From: Monarcha castaneiventris obscurior
Lineage: Eukaryota; Chordata; Aves; Passeriformes; Monarchidae
Direction: 5' to 3'
DNA length: 64,000 bases
Assembly: GCA_026261815.1 (NCBI GenBank)
Contig: JAMPIT010000484.1
Location: 13,180,501 to 13,244,500 of the forward strand
Part shown: piece after piece, positions 12,816 through 27,040 of the stretch
Numbering within the stretch: the stretch's first letter is position 1
Layout: every line of letters starts with the position of its first letter
Notes under the pieces: model-generated
Told to the model about the DNA's origin: nothing
The model's database searches: none
What the model saw: the letters and a program-made list of their open reading frames with translations, nothing else
Translations under genes and position numbers: made by a program

Positions 12816-15430
12816 TGCCTCTCCTTGCCCCAGCATTTGCTGCAGCCTGTGGCCAGCTGATTGGAATGTCCTGCTAAAAGACATTGCTGGTCCTAGGGTG
12901 AAGAAGGAATTGGGGATTTGGGATGAGCAGTGCCAGGCTGGGAATGACTGTTGTTCATGAGCCATTTGAGAAAGAAATAGCACCTGAAGAATTTTGTTGG
13001 AAACCCTCCTGGCTGGTGTTTATTAGGCTGGCTTTGAGAGCACCGGCTGGGTCAAACTCCTCAGGTCAGGATTGGGCATAAGCTGAGCCATGAGATGGAG
13101 CACCCTGCATAAGCAGATAAACTCTGGCCATGCACAGAGATGCAGCTTCTGGCTCGGGCCTGCATTGCCTTCAAAACCTTTATTGCCATCTCCAAGGTGG
13201 GGTGGGGGCCTCCAGGATCACCATTTTGGTGACACATGCTGAAATTCTCCTCACGACCATTTTAAATTCCCACATTTTTTTAGGCTTTTAATTAGTTTAA
13301 TTTAACAGTTCATTTGAATGTAGAACTGAGAGATTTTATGAACCTGTTTTTCAAACAAAAGTTAAGTTTTAAAGAATGTATTATAATTAAGCAAGATGAC
13401 AGGAAGAATTTGCGGTTCAAAAGTGCATCAACAGTTATGAACCAGAAGTAAACATCGTGTGTTCTGAAGCTTAAAATGTGAAATTACTTTAAACATGTTA
13501 ATACTGTTCAGGCACTTCTGTAGAGCAGTGTGTTTTAGATCTGAGCTCAGGAGTAGCCAGCTAAATTGACTGTATCACAGTTATAAAACAAAAGTTTGTC
13601 AAAATTGCTGACATAATTCCTAGGCTCTCTTTTTTCTCCACATGTATGTTTTTATGAAGTCCTACAGTGCAGGCCCTAATTCATGCAAATGCATTTATCT
13701 GCCTCAGTGGAATTATTCTGGTGAATAAGTCAATATCTAAGATCAACTAGGATGAGTCTGGTTTTCTTTTTAATAGAAATGCTAATTTTGAAAATGACAT
13801 CTGTGCATTATTTTTAGTAGATTTCCTTGACAGTTTTTCTGTGATTGTTTCTACCTCTTTAAAACACTGGAGAAATAATGTGATTCATTACACATTACTT
13901 TTCTGGCAGTAGATGTTTCACCTAGTTTTGTATCCAAATGTGAACTATTGCTGCTTTGTAATATGGTAAATTGGGGGTGGTGGGGGTGGGAATAGAAACT
14001 TATATTCATGACACGTGGTTGGTTTCAAAGATAAGACCTTTTCTGCCTTGCTAGCATCTATTTTGATTGCAAGGGAAATTTTTATGTAGTAGGAGAGTGC
14101 TCTGAAGTAGGAAGGATGCAGTCTGTACCCAGTTGGTCATGGTTTAGCTGCACTTCCTTTGGCAGCATTGATGGTTCCACACACAGGACTTTCACTGTCC
14201 CATAATCTGGCTTTAGCAGGGCTCAGTGTACCATTAATGTCTCTCCTTTCCCAGTGAACAGAAGTTAAATTGATAAAGATTGTAATCATATTAACCACTC
14301 TGTGTGCACTGCTGTAGGGAACTGCTTAGCACGGTGTTGACTCAGTTGCTTTAAAGTGGGTGTGTGTTGGTGTGTTAAAGGGGGTCTTTAGATACCAGGG
14401 TTGTGAATTTGGGATAAATAGCTAAAAACCCCACTGTAGTGACCCACATAATGATAGAGAAAGGTAGAGAGGTCTGAATGAAAGCCAGAATGGGAAAATT
14501 GAGTAGGAGGGGGGAGGAAACAACATTGCTACAGAAAGCTATGAGTTGATGGAGTGGTAAGCTCGGGAGGTGAGTAGAAGGCTTAAAAAGTGAATAAATC
14601 TTGTCTAAGTATGGATAAACTATATTATATTACTTCAGTTGATTTCAGTCAGTGTAATTTGGGAAGCCCTGCATAAGGCAGCTACAACAACTAAAAGTTG
14701 TGATCAATAAGCATCGTGATGGAGGCCGTAGTCAAATGTAAGAGCAGTTATAGAGGAGCAAGCTAAGAAAAACAGGCTTGTAGTTCAAATCAAATGAAAA
14801 TTGCTATTTCATTTGGGAACAGCATACTTCCAAGATTATAGATTGGAAGGGTAAAAGTAAATAATTATAAATATGAATCATATGTTAGTGAAAGCTCACA
14901 TTAAAGACCTTACCCTCCCAGCTCTAAAAATAGTCAACTTCATTGTCAGTTAGGGAAAAAATAAGTAGTGTGAATGCTGTTGTGTTTTCTCTTGATCAAT
15001 TTTACAAAAAACCTTTTTAATTTTATTACATATTTTGTTATTTTTATTTTATAGGAGAGCTTGATTGATGTATGATTAGTAGCAATGATTCTTCAGCCTC
15101 ACATCGCTTGATATCTTGAGCAGGAAAAGATGGCATGGCATGGTCTTGCTCTCCTCATTTTAGTGTTCCCACAAAGGAAAAAGATTGTTTACAAATGTCT
15201 GAAATTTTTTTGCATCTGCTCTTGGAAATACAAAAGCTAATAGGGATTTTTCCAAGTTAACAGAGTTTTTGATAGAAATTGTTGCTTTATCAAACCTGCA
15301 GTCTCTCTCATGTGAAGGGTAGATTAAGGAAATTTCCTTTAGAAAGCTTTAATTTTAAATAGCAAATAAATAATTTATTGGAAATGGAACTGCTCAAAAA
15401 GAAACCTTGAGAGAAATCTGCATTACAATA
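12816..15430. other. Non-coding DNA, no gene seen
   Basis: Frames are short throughout and none reaches a length worth noting. A moderately GC-rich patch at about 12990-13240 has no open frame or recognisable repeat. A G-rich run near 13974-13990 (GGGGGTGGTGGGGGTGGG) could form a G-quadruplex on the plus strand. Nothing else stands out. Confidence 0.65.
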
Positions 15431-15590
15431 CCCAGAGCCTAATAGTTAGGGCATTATCCTTTAAGACATACGACTTTGGTTCAATTTCCTTTTCTGAATC
15501 CAGCTGAATAGAGACTTAAATCCAGCTGAATATCTAATGCATCCAAGGCAACTGTCTTTACCACTGGACTATTGTCTGTAATAGGTTGGG
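15431..15590. repeat. Ancient palindromic tRNA-like repeat, both halves
   Basis: The left half has GCCTAATAGTTAGGGCATT (15437-15455) and then GGTTCAATTTCC (15478-15489), which resemble tRNA-type A and B boxes. The right half ends TTTACCACTGGACTATTG (about 15558-15575), the inverted counterpart of the left start. The two halves therefore form a degenerate large palindrome. Between them the 12-mer TCCAGCTGAATA occurs twice, 21 nt apart. The architecture matches an old amniote interspersed repeat also seen in part at 12672. No transcription capacity is implied. Confidence 0.5.
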
Positions 15591-18500
15591 TATCTCTGCT
15601 TTTGTGAAAATTGTGAAAGGATTTGTCCTAATACTAACAAGACCTTTCTGAAATCTTCAGAATTCTTATAGGCTGGGAAAGAACCTTTGTGCTTAGCTTT
15701 ATTCATGACCCCCAGGCTCTGAAGAAATGCCTGTAATAATCATTTTTTTTATATTCATACCAGGCAACATTTGTTAATCTGGACTCTAAACTAAATCTCA
15801 ATCTCAGACTCCATATAGAACTGTCTTTCCATGCCTCTGGTTATTCCTGTCAGCCGTCTCAGATTTTTCTGTTTTTCATACATCTATTCTTTCAACAGTT
15901 CAACTAAATCTGCCTAAAAGTAGTACTTGGGTTATAACAATGAATTTTATGCCACTTTTCAATATAATCTTCTGTATTCTTTGCACACTCTACTTTATTA
16001 TGATAAACTGAACTCTATGATCACTGTTTAAGTTGCTTCTGGTTGAAATATCCACTTAATGAAAAAAAAAAATTCTTTAACATGTTGAAAGTAATTTGGT
16101 GGTGGCTAGGACATTGTTTTGGAGCATGCAGTCATGATGGATTCCATGAAACCAGAGGAATTGGGATTGTTTGGTGGCCTGTCAGAGTGTAGGTATTCTT
16201 TTGAGATTACCAGAAGGGATCAGTTACCTTGGTAATGTGTCCACCAATATTTATTGTGTCTATTTCTTTACACAGGCTAACAAACATTCATCATGTGGGA
16301 ATGTTGGTCATGATCAACTTGAGCTGAATATAAATTGATGACCTAAAGGTTAAAGTCTCTGTATCCCATTACCTCTCCCTTGGGCTGTCCATTCTCCCTG
16401 CAACTGGGTTTTACACCACTTTTAGTTTATCAGTGGCTTTGGAGGAAGAGCAGTCTTTAGGAGTGCTGATCTGACAAATACCATGGATATCCTGTTAAAA
16501 ACACAAAAACCTCAAACAAATCAATATGACTTTTGCAGCTTGTCAATACTTGCTGAAGAAGGTTCTGAACAAGTATTCAGATGCTGGACTAATAACTTCA
16601 CCAGCCTGTTACATAGCTTTAATCCAGTCATATGGGAACATAATGCAGTGTAGCAGCCCAGTGAAACATGAAACTATGAGAACAGCTGAATAAATTTAAA
16701 CACATTTTTGAACATTCTAATCTTTGTCATAAAAATCTGATAATATAGAAGAAAAAATAATAACACTTGCTTTTGGTTTTGTTATTTTGTACAGTAGTTG
16801 AGAAGACAACATTTCTTGTGGCTGCTGACTTGAAAGCAGTGACAATTTCTAGCACTCCTTTTTGCCCATATGAAGTTTATTCTTTCTCACTCATTAAGGA
16901 ATGAATCTGGTTTCTGTTTTATTCAATACTGTATATACATCTCACCCATAAATATTTAAGCTGAATAAATATAGAATCTTAAACATGGAATATGCTTTCA
17001 TTCTAAACTGGTGGCCGTGGGGGAAGGTAAAAATATTTTATTCAAAGACCAGTGGTCCCTTTGGATGAAGAAAAAAAAAAAGTGTTTTGTGCTTGCTGTA
17101 GGGCAGCAAACTTTTTACCAGATTATACCTTTATTGTTATAAAGTTCAGACTATAAAGGATCTATAGGAAAGGGTTTGCAGATACTCACTTCAAAAACAC
17201 ATGGCTAGTATTCAGCCCCTGTATCTGGGGCTAATTTAATTCTTCTTCTCCATTCAAAGTGCCTCTCTCCTGTCTACAAATGCAGAACAGATTCCTGGGT
17301 GATTTTCTTTCTTGGAAGTGCCGTCATTTTATTCTTAACTGGGAATAGCATGAAATGGAAATACATTTATGACTCTACTTAAAAACAAACACCAAACAAA
17401 ATAAAAGCAGGGGAAATACAAAAGATAGTTCCATAACAAATTGATGCAGAAATTTGAAGCATGTTGGAAAAATAACCATTTTCACTGGGGAGATTTCCTT
17501 TAGCAAACTGATTTTTGTCAATGGTGTAATGTGCCATACCTAGAGTACTTAATTAATTTTGACCAAACTGGTAGTGCTAATTCATGGTTTTAATTTGATC
17601 CATGCGAGCTACGTCCAATGCACATCTAGATATGCAGCAGGGCTAGATCCTGTTCTTAAGATACAATGAAGAGGGTTGCAAAATTAGAGTTTTATTAAAG
17701 TGAATACAACAAACAGCAGACATTCGTGCTTTACAATGTTATGGCTCTGTGACTCCTACGTGCATTACCCGCTCTTCTTTCATATATATTGTACAGTCTG
17801 AAGTGCTCAGGGATACTGAAGGTTACATCCTGACTCCTGCTGAGGTTTTCTTGAAAATAGTCAAGTTCTTTGTTATGTTTTGGAGTCTGAGGTTCAAGCT
17901 GTTTCTTGTGTAGGTGGCAAAGGGGTTGGACCAGCCTCTTCCATAAAGTCTGAATCCTTTAGTGGGTAATATCTTGTTGAAATGTAAAATAAGTTTTGAT
18001 TATAAAAGGTGACAAAGAAATTTACAAATGTAGGACTTTGTGTTTACAAGGCAAAATCAGATCAAGGCTCAAAACAAAAATGTAAAGTACGTAATATTTT
18101 ATTATGCATTATAGATACATAATTAGCTGATCAACATGAATCTCCTTTGGTGGTTTTGATGAGGTGACAGAATTGGTTTTAAAGGGGAGAAAAAAATCCA
18201 CCCTTTATTTTAATTTGTTTTTATGTGTGGACCAATTACCTGAACTGGACCAGCAGGAAAGACTGTTTTACTAAATTTATTATTGCTTCTTATTTTTCTT
18301 TCTTATTTTTTTTTTCCATGTGAAACAGAAACAGGGGGGTAGAACAGTACTTTCAACAAGATTCAATGCCTCTTGTTGACCTTTTTACATTAAACCTATG
18401 TTTACGGAACACAGAGGCAAAAGTTTTACTGATTTCTAAAAGAAAGATTGGGATATGTTAGTTTTGCCTACTGTAATTACCATAATAAAGACTTTTTTTT

Positions 18501-21500
18501 GATGTAGAGTTTTGTTAAACAACTTTGGTTTGGAGCTGCCCTGTCAAGGTCTGCTGGTTGAAGCGTTACAGTAATGAATCCTCAGTTCAAAGATGATTTC
18601 TTAGGAGTGTGGCTTTGTTCTCCTGTGCAGACTGACAGATACAGGGAGGACAAAACCTTTTTTTTTGGTCTTAGATCAATACTGTCATGAACATGCAAAT
18701 ACTCCACAGCTCCCATAGAAGCACCATTCACACGTTGGGTTTTTTCCCTCACTTTGATTATCTGTAATGGCCCACAAATTCAGTCTGTGTTGGCACAGAG
18801 CCCTGGAAAATCCAGGCAGACAGAAACTGTCCTGTCATGTCTCTCCATGCTTTTATTTTCCAACTCTTCAAACTGTCCTTCTGCTGAAATTCTCCACTGC
18901 AGCTTTGTGGTTACCCTAAGTACTTCATTTTACTAAATTTGTTAAGTGAATCTAGGCCTCTGAGCTCCAAGTACCATTTTCACATGAACATAAACTTTTT
19001 TTTTCTCTTTGTGGTCATCTTAACTCTGCTGTGCAGAATGAAGTACAGTCCCTTTCTCTGTAGTTGTAATATACTTCATCAGTTTCCAAAAGACAATAAC
19101 TTGCTTTATTCCCATTTTATAAGGATTAATTATACTCAGAAAAAGCTCTCAAATAGCAAACAGAAAAGGAAACCAGATGTTGCAGAGTTATTTAACCAGT
19201 GTTATTTGCAGACAAATATTTAAGCTATGTGATTTAATTTTCTGTGGAAGCTTTAGAAGCTGGCTAGTGAGTGAATAAGACATCCACAGTGTGTGAAAAC
19301 ATATTTTACCTGATAGTATCATTTTTTCACCTAACTATTACAGGTAAATACTTTTTCAGTTCTTGGCAACAAATTTGCAAAAGTATTTGATTAGAACAGG
19401 AACAATCCCCAAGGCATATTGTGTATGGAGTCATAATTTATAAATAGGCTTTTGTTGCATAAAGCACAGCTTGCTGTGCACTGTTGAAATGGTGTAGTGA
19501 TAAAACTTTGTGCAAATTTGTTTTTCCTATAGATGCATAATCGAATGATGAACCTTTAGAACAAGAAGAGAATTCATCATCTGAGCACAAATATTTATCT
19601 ATGTTTCAATGAGACCAAGCTTCTGGAAATGATGTTTTGCAAAACAGATGAGGGCAATTTCTCTTATAGCAATGGTTTGTATAGGCAGTTAAAGGCATAT
19701 TTAAAAGGTGGCATATGTTCCTAAAACTGATCTGTTTTAACTAATTTTCATGTCATTTAGTACCTGTAAGATTTGTAAGACATAGTTCTGAAGTATAGAA
19801 GCTTCCTGTGTTAGACTTTATAGGACAAACAAGAATATCAGCTTCTGTTGTCTTTTTCATCATTTCTACACTCTTGATATCCAAGAAACCCTGAACTATG
19901 CTATCTCCCCAAATTTGTCTTCCAGTTTTCTTCTTGAGTACCGAGAGCTTTTCTTCTGCCAGCCACTCCTGTCAAAGACAATCTGCCTCATGTCATTAAG
20001 AGAAACTTTCTAAATGAAAAATGTTTCAATATTCCAGTTACTAATATTTCAACACTTGCATGGATATGCCTCATATTCAATTTTGTCTTCCTAATTCAAG
20101 GAAGCACCTTATCCTCATTTTTCCAGATTTGCTCTTTCAAAATTTTGCATTCAGGATTTCAATGTCTCCTTTCTTAGAGTATCTAGTGACTCTCCATGCT
20201 CTTATCTCCTTTCCCTCTGCAGCCTTTTCCAGCTGCAAGATTCCTTCCAGGGTTTCAGGTTAATTTGATTAATTTCTAGCCTACCTCCAGCCTCTTTTTC
20301 CTTCTTCCCTCGTTAGTAACCTGCAGGCTCTTCAAACCCTCTTTTTCCAAACTTAAAGCCTCACTTTCCCAGGTTACATCATTTCTCCTGCCTCTTCAGC
20401 CTTTTCCTACTGATCTCCAGTGGCCACAACTTCTGCCACAGTTGTGTTACAGAAATTTCCACTGTTCTCTTCTGACCTTACAATTTCCTGTTATTTGGTC
20501 TGTGCAAGTGCTCAGCTTGGTGGACTTTGCACTGAACATAATCAGAAAAAAGAAAGTATGTAGTTTCTGTCATCAGAGATGATAATAATCTGTTTCTATT
20601 TTTAAAATACCATTTCCTGTTTATGGGAACCCATTATTGCTGACAGGTTATTGCTAAGAGGCATCATTCTTAAATAGGCATCCATTTTTAAGAAGTTTCT
20701 GAATTTTTTTACTCTATGCAAGATTGTTTGCTTTATGTAACTAATTCCCTCGTCTAAATGTAACTTGCAGGATGTGATGATAAATGTTAAATGGTTTTTG
20801 TAAAACTCTTACATTGCCAGTCTCAAAGTTTAGTGAAACACCAATGTTTTCATTGGATCCCAGCTCTGAGGAATGTGCAGCTTCCATCACCGGGTTGTTT
20901 AGTTCTGTAAAAGTCTAAATACTCTCACTTGGGAGATATCTTATTGTCACCTGCTCCTAAATTGAAAATTATATCATCAGCCAGAGGTTGAGGGGGGATT
21001 GTTTTTTAAGAAAAGAATCTTTTTTTTTCTAAAAGACATCTTTGATGTGGGACAAAATCCCTTCAATATGAAATAAATCAAAGCCTGAGAAGCTATTAAA
21101 CAAGCCTTTGTTTTAAATATATGGAGTTCTAGATAACCAAAAAAATGTTCCATCCTGCCCTCATTCTTTCTTTCTCTCTTCAAGATGTGTAGATTTTCAG
21201 ACAAACAGTTCTGTTGGCTACATCATGAGTTTCTAATCACTAGCACTTTTGTTGATGAATAAAATGTAGTGCTAGATAAATTTATTTAGAACACATTCTC
21301 AATATAAATATTTAGGAAGATTTATCTTGAAAAAGAGGTATAACTATCAAAATCAGTAAGTTAATGTCATTCAGCATAAAATTTTATCAAGGTGTTGAAT
21401 GTTTCTCACCTAAGCAATTAGCAGAATCAATTTAACTCATAATGTCAGAAAACCCTTAAAACTGTACAGTGCAAATACAGCCTTGATTTACTTGTGCATA

Positions 21501-24500
21501 AATAAGAACTGTTGTCATATTCACTAAGGTGCATTTGGCTTATGCCTAAACAAGAACTTTTTAAATAATGCCCTGTTTATCTTCAAGAAACATAAGATGT
21601 AGGGCCAAATCAGATTTTGCTCAAAAGGAATGAAGGAATGCATAAATAAATGTATTAGGACCTACTTGAACAATATTGTTTTGAATTCTGTAGGGTTTTT
21701 TAAAATAATGATTGAGAATATTAGCAGGTAAACTCTTCCAGTAGCTATGGCTCCTTAGGATGCAAAAGGAGAATGAGGGAAATATTACAGGACTAGAAAA
21801 AATATTTTGCAGAGAACCAGAGACAAAAAGGAGGAAAGAGATCTTAAAGTGTTTTACGTTTATTCTCCTAGTCCTTGTACAGCCAACACACCCCAAAATA
21901 AAAACACTACAGAAAGCTCATGGGAGCCTGAGGTGTACTGTAACTCTGAAATCTTACTCTATACATCTTATACCAGAAATCATCTTGGAATGTTCTGCCT
22001 AGAAACCTATGGAATAACAAGAGTTGGTCATCTGGGCTCCAAGTTTTCCCATTGGTACAGACCTTTTATTTTTCTGTCTTCCTAGTCTGGTGGTGGTATG
22101 TCCATTTGGCTGGGGAACATTTCTCTTTTTAGAAACAACCTGTAACACTTTTTCTTCTTATTTTCTTCCCCCATTTTTTTTTTCGCTTCTGACACTATAA
22201 GTACTTCATTGTTTAGACTTTGTTTTTAAAACAAGTAATTCTGTTGTCAATAGATGCTGCCCTGCTGGCACTGGGCTGTGCATTATTGGTGGCCTTTTGA
22301 TGCAGCATCAGACACCTAAATCTTAGGCGTCTCTTCCTGATATTAGAAAAATGCCAATTAAAGAGGTGATGATTGAGGAAGACCTAATTAACAGAGGTCT
22401 CATCATGGAACTAAGATATGCTATAGATTTATCTTTCTGCCTTCCCTCCCCTTCAGATTGCAGACACAGATATAAAACTTAAATTGTCACAAGGTGCAAA
22501 GTGATTTACAGAAGGAGTTGTGTGTCCAGGCTAAGAATGTCCATGGATTTGATAGCCACAGCAGAACATAATACTCTGTAATTCTGGGCACAATTGAAGG
22601 GTGTTCTTACATGCTTAGTTAACAGAGCTTCTGTGAATACTTGTCTTCATGTCTTTGAACATGAGGTGTAAGGAAAAAATCCTGTTTAAGTCTTGACCAG
22701 TTATTTGCTACAGGGGCTCAGAAATGAGAAAGTAGCAGAAAAATATGTCTACGTTATCCCATGTTCAAAATACTGGTCAGATAATGAACAAATAAGTATA
22801 ACTTTATATATTATGAATTTATAAAGTGGAGAAGAGTAAGGAAAATAATTAATGCTAAAATGTATAAGACATCTATTCCTGTGAGTACTGAGGACTTCAC
22901 TTACAAAACTAGCAGGTCTCAGATGATTTTGTGCTAGGCTGCTTTTGAAATGAAACAAGTGTCTGCTCAGCCCACCTATGGACCAAGAGGTTGTTGCGTT
23001 GTGTAGGATACGAAAATATGTATTTATCTGTGATCCTGGTAGTGTAAAATCATGGGCTGGAGTATGCAAACAAGGCCTGTGTGTTTGTATGTGCAGTAAG
23101 CAGGGGTGGTTTGTGTTTGTGTGTGTGTTCACAAACATGTTCATTTGTACACATACCGATTAAACAAGCAGAGACAACACCATGCAAAGAGCTGTCGAAA
23201 CTCGTTTCCGTGTTCCAAGCCTGTTTACAGCCTCTGGGCATTATTTTAATGTAAATAGCAAATGGGGGAGGGCAAAGATCTCCACTACGGTTCCTTATTT
23301 AGGGCATTTTCCACACTGCTTTATAATATGGTACATTTATTTCCACGATGGACAGCGCTGGACAGGACATGGCTGATGTGTCAGCTTCCAGTTTGGCTAC
23401 TGTTGTTGGATGAACTGGGCTTTCTAAAAGTCAAATCCAAAGCTTGCCCTATAGTGATTTTTGTCAGATATTCAGATTTTCTGGTATTTAATATCTTTTT
23501 TTCCTAGTTAATTTTGACTATATTTTTTTTTTTTTATATATATATATCCTTTTCCCCCCCAGTTTTTTCTTTCTCTTATTTATGCAAGTCAGAACTTCAG
23601 CATCTCCCCTTATCCTCATATTGAGAGATTTACTATTCCTATAGAGAAGTGAGAATCCCTTTTATACATGTACACCCATATAGGAATTTCTCTGATCACT
23701 GAAGCCTTGATTCTTCTAGACAGTATTATACTCCTCATGACCTGACATATAAAATCAATATGTGTAATTTTAAGCAGCATTTTCAGTAATTACTGTTTAT
23801 TCAGTGCAGAAATGTTTCATCAGTCCAACCTAAGCCTTTTAACTTGCATGTTTTAAATAAAACAGTTAATAAAAAGTGAATCTTGATGATACTCCAAAGA
23901 AGGTCCATTTTATATGACCTTCTCCTCCACTGTACATAAGGTGTGATAGAAACCTCTTACAAGGTTCCAGGGATTGCACATCTTTTAATAAAGAAAGATG
24001 AATGGAATTTTAAATATACTATTTTAAAAATACTAGAGTAACTGGTTTATCAATTAATTAGAACTTACCAGCAATGAAGAACTTGATGTATAATTGTTAC
24101 TCAATATTTATAAATGTATTTGATGCAAAATGCTTGTGCATGAAATGCATTTATATGTCGTTAATGATGAGTCTACATTTAGCTTATGTGTATTTTAAGA
24201 TTTGGGAGTAATACAGAATATAGTAGTTGTTTTTTCTTTCAACCAGGAAAAAAAAATAAATTAAAGTTGGCTGAGGCTGCTGAATTCCTTAGTTACACTT
24301 ACTTATTTATTAAATCCATTCACAACATGACTTAAGGATATAATAGTTAAAAAATAAAATAGAGTATTTGGCAGCTTTAAATTTGTATGAGACCGGGAAT
24401 GCTTTATGGAAGCACTGAAACAATGCCAATCACAGAGCCATCTCAATCCTTCCCTGATTTTGTGTCATTCACAAGGAGAGCCCTTATTATCCGTTTCCAA

Positions 24501-25610
24501 TTTCCAGTCTGCATTCCTGCTCTATACCCTCAGTTTGGATACAGAAGATATGGAAATATCCGATGGCAAATCTGAAGTTTCTTGAAGCTTACAGATTAAT
24601 TTTTTAATTCCTCATAAATCAATTAGTAATTATTAATATTACAGCATGAAACTAAGCATTAAGAGAATATCTAAATTATAAAATACAGGAAATTAAGTGG
24701 TACATGAGTCGCATTCTTTCGTTCTGGGTGGAAGGGCATAGCATGACTATCAAAGCTCAGTCGTGTCTGACTCCCAGTGAGCACTGTCACATGCATGAGC
24801 AGCTCTGCTGTGCTGTGGGGATGGAGCTGCTGAACAGTCAGCAGTGAGCTAAAGGACATTCCTTCAAAAGCTCTTAGCACTACCACAGGATTCGTAGTTA
24901 ATAACAAAAACAGCTGCATAGGCATTCTGGGGTGCCATAATTAAACTGATAAATCTGCAGTGACAGTTATCTGTGATGAAGGGATCTGCCATTGGTGGTT
25001 TTTTTTCTTTAGTGATCATCTGTATATCTATAGCATCTGGCTGAAGAATAAAGCTCCATGCTTAAAATCCACTTGGCATTTTTTATGAAAGTAAAAAAGA
25101 GCTATATTTTGGTTTAGTACTTTGTTAGGAAATACTTTCAAACAGCAAAATTGATAGTTTTCCCTACCTTTTTGGTAAACTGAATAGCAAAAATCATTAC
25201 CAGTGTTAGTTTTGTCATCACCAATCCATGCAGCAAATGTACAAACATAGAACAAGTTTCTTTTGATGAAAAATTACTGCTCTGTATATGACATAAGTAA
25301 TTGCTGGAAAAATCACTGAATTCTTAGTGTTTTGGCTTGGATAGGAGTGTGATTTCTTTTAGCTTCACAACTCAACTTTCATTTTAATCGATATAAAATT
25401 CTCTGAAGCAAGAACCATGTCCATTATTACAAATTCTTTGTACTATTACCACATAATTTTCATATGTCAGCTATATTTCCCAGTCCCTATACAATGAGAA
25501 TGTATGGATACAAACTATGCTGTTCTGTGTAGAATTTTGGGGGGACAGAGGGTTGTATTCAGTGTGTGCAAGTTTCTATTCCTACTGAACACTCCAAAAG
25601 CTCTTTCCTT
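15591..25610. other. AT-rich non-coding DNA, no gene seen
   Basis: This 10-kb stretch contains no open frame I can support. The longest (22749-23144, minus, 131 codons) is His/Thr-rich because it reads a TGTGTTTGT-type stretch in reverse. Homopolymer runs occur at 16062-16072 and 17069-17081, and a T13/(TA)n microsatellite at 23521-23548. A short inverted pair (GATGCTGC 22253-22260, GCAGCATC 22302-22309) does not form a convincing hairpin. No clear transposon was recognised. Confidence 0.65.
23521..23548. repeat. Poly(T) plus (TA)n microsatellite
   Basis: A run of 13 T is followed directly by an alternating TA run of about 12 nt, then a C/T-rich stretch. This is simple sequence with probable length polymorphism. 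Confidence 0.85.
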
Positions 25611-25662
25611 GAGCTATTAAACTGCTGACTGCAGATCAGAGGGTCACGTTCAGATGCTGTGT
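25611..25662 (+). pseudogene. tRNA-Cys-like relic (tRNA pseudogene or SINE head)
   Basis: Positions 25625-25639 form an anticodon-arm-like hairpin: stem CTGA/TCAG, 7-nt loop CTGCAGA, anticodon position GCA. Downstream, GAGGGTCACGTTCAGAT resembles the variable region and T-arm of vertebrate tRNA-Cys (GAGGTCC...GGTTCAAAT) with small deletions. The 5' half (GAGCTATTAAA) is too diverged to draw a D-arm, and no acceptor stem closes. It is therefore a dead fragment, either a tRNA pseudogene or the head of a tRNA-derived SINE. A chance match is possible. Confidence 0.3.
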
Positions 25663-25934
25663 CCTGGAAGTTGTCCAGCTTCCAAACAGACACTCATAAA
25701 TTCAAGGAGTCTGTTCTAGTTCTGAGACCAGTTGGAAATTGCAGTAGCAGATGAGAGCTTGGACTGGATCATGGGGAAATAAGATATGCAAAAAACAAGC
25801 ACGTTAATTTGAGATTACCTTAGTTAAACAAAAGCCATTGGAAACGTTCCTTAGTTAGGATTGTCCACAATGATGAGGAATTTTCCACAGTAAGGTTGAC
25901 TGCTTCTGCTAGTGGGTTCAACCAATGTTAATAT

Positions 25935-25970
25935 CTGGGTTTGGGTTGTTTGGGGTTTTTTTTGGTTAGG
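25935..25970. repeat. T/G-rich low-complexity tract
   Basis: GGGTTTGGGTTGTTTGGGG is followed by a run of eight T. It is similar in character to the tract at 2004-2076 and looks like simple sequence. Confidence 0.6.
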
Positions 25971-27020
25971 AGTTTCTTCTGTTGCAAAGATAATTAGCAA
26001 TTAGTAACAACTGTAGTAAATTACTGTAGAAATGTTAACAAAACTTTATTTTAGCAGGCATTTAGATTATGGACCATATAGACGTTGGTCTTTTCCTAAT
26101 TGATGTATAAAGCAGAAGGATGAATAGAGATGGGGTTTTATTTTAAAATTTCCCTATTCTTTAATGGTAAGTCAGTTCTGCTTTTGGAGAGGGTCTTTTA
26201 AGTATTTTGAGGGAGAATTGCTTTCAACCCATGTTCCTTATTGTCACGGATTAATGTGGTCTATATTTTACAAATCTTTCTTCCTTGGTGGTCATTACAA
26301 ACAATTTTCACTTTCTTCTTGTTATGATATGTAACAAATTAAGAAAGTAAATGCCTTAGGCTAGATGGAAATCTGTAATAAGTCATCATACATACATCAT
26401 AAATGCTATGATCGTGGTTCAGAAACCCTGCGGAAATTCTGGCCCGAAGTATTTTGGGAAATGTTTCCAAAATCTGCTGTGCTCTTTTCTTCTTCCAGAT
26501 TAGTGGTTTCTCTCAGAGCACAGGTTAACTTTCTAATATTTTTTCGAGTTCTATGGTAAACTAGTCATGTACTTCCAAATTCACTGTGCATGTAAGCGAA
26601 GTTTTTATTAATTATTTGTGTAAAAAGATAACCAACGACTAAGCCATGAGATTACAAATACCATAGTGTCATTCTCGTTTCCAAAAGCAGTCACCCATGC
26701 AAAAGGTGGTATGGTGCCAGTTTCAGAGACTCTGACGTGAGGTGCAAACTGCAGAGTCCAGGGGAGGACTGCAGGGCTCCAGCTCTTCTGGCCTTCTTCA
26801 CAAGTCTGTGAGCCATGGAGATGCCTGCTCTGGATGGTCACTCTTGGTCACTTCTCTGCTGTCCCCTGAGCAGCAGGAGCTGCCACTCCCTGTGCTTGGC
26901 TCGGCCCCTCTCTCCATCTCTGTTTCCCAGAATTATCAGCACTGCTGAAGTGCAGGATTCTTTCAGGCTGCTGTGCTCAGGAAAAGCTGGACAGTTGCTG
27001 GAGCTGCCTTTTGCCCATGG

Positions 27021-27040
27021 AGCAGCAGCAGCAGCAGCAG
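27021..27040. repeat. (CAG)6 trinucleotide run in a GC-rich block
   Basis: Six uninterrupted CAG units at 27023-27040 lie in the 26.7-27.1 kb GC-rich block. Frames through it give Ser, Gln/Ala or minus-strand Ala/Cys runs in different frames. None belongs to a recognisable protein. Confidence 0.85.

Noticed and set aside
22253..22309. Possible microRNA-like hairpin (GATGCTGC/GCAGCATC arms)
   Set aside because: Only 8 bp of stem with a loop of about 41 nt. No extended pairing as in a pre-miRNA.
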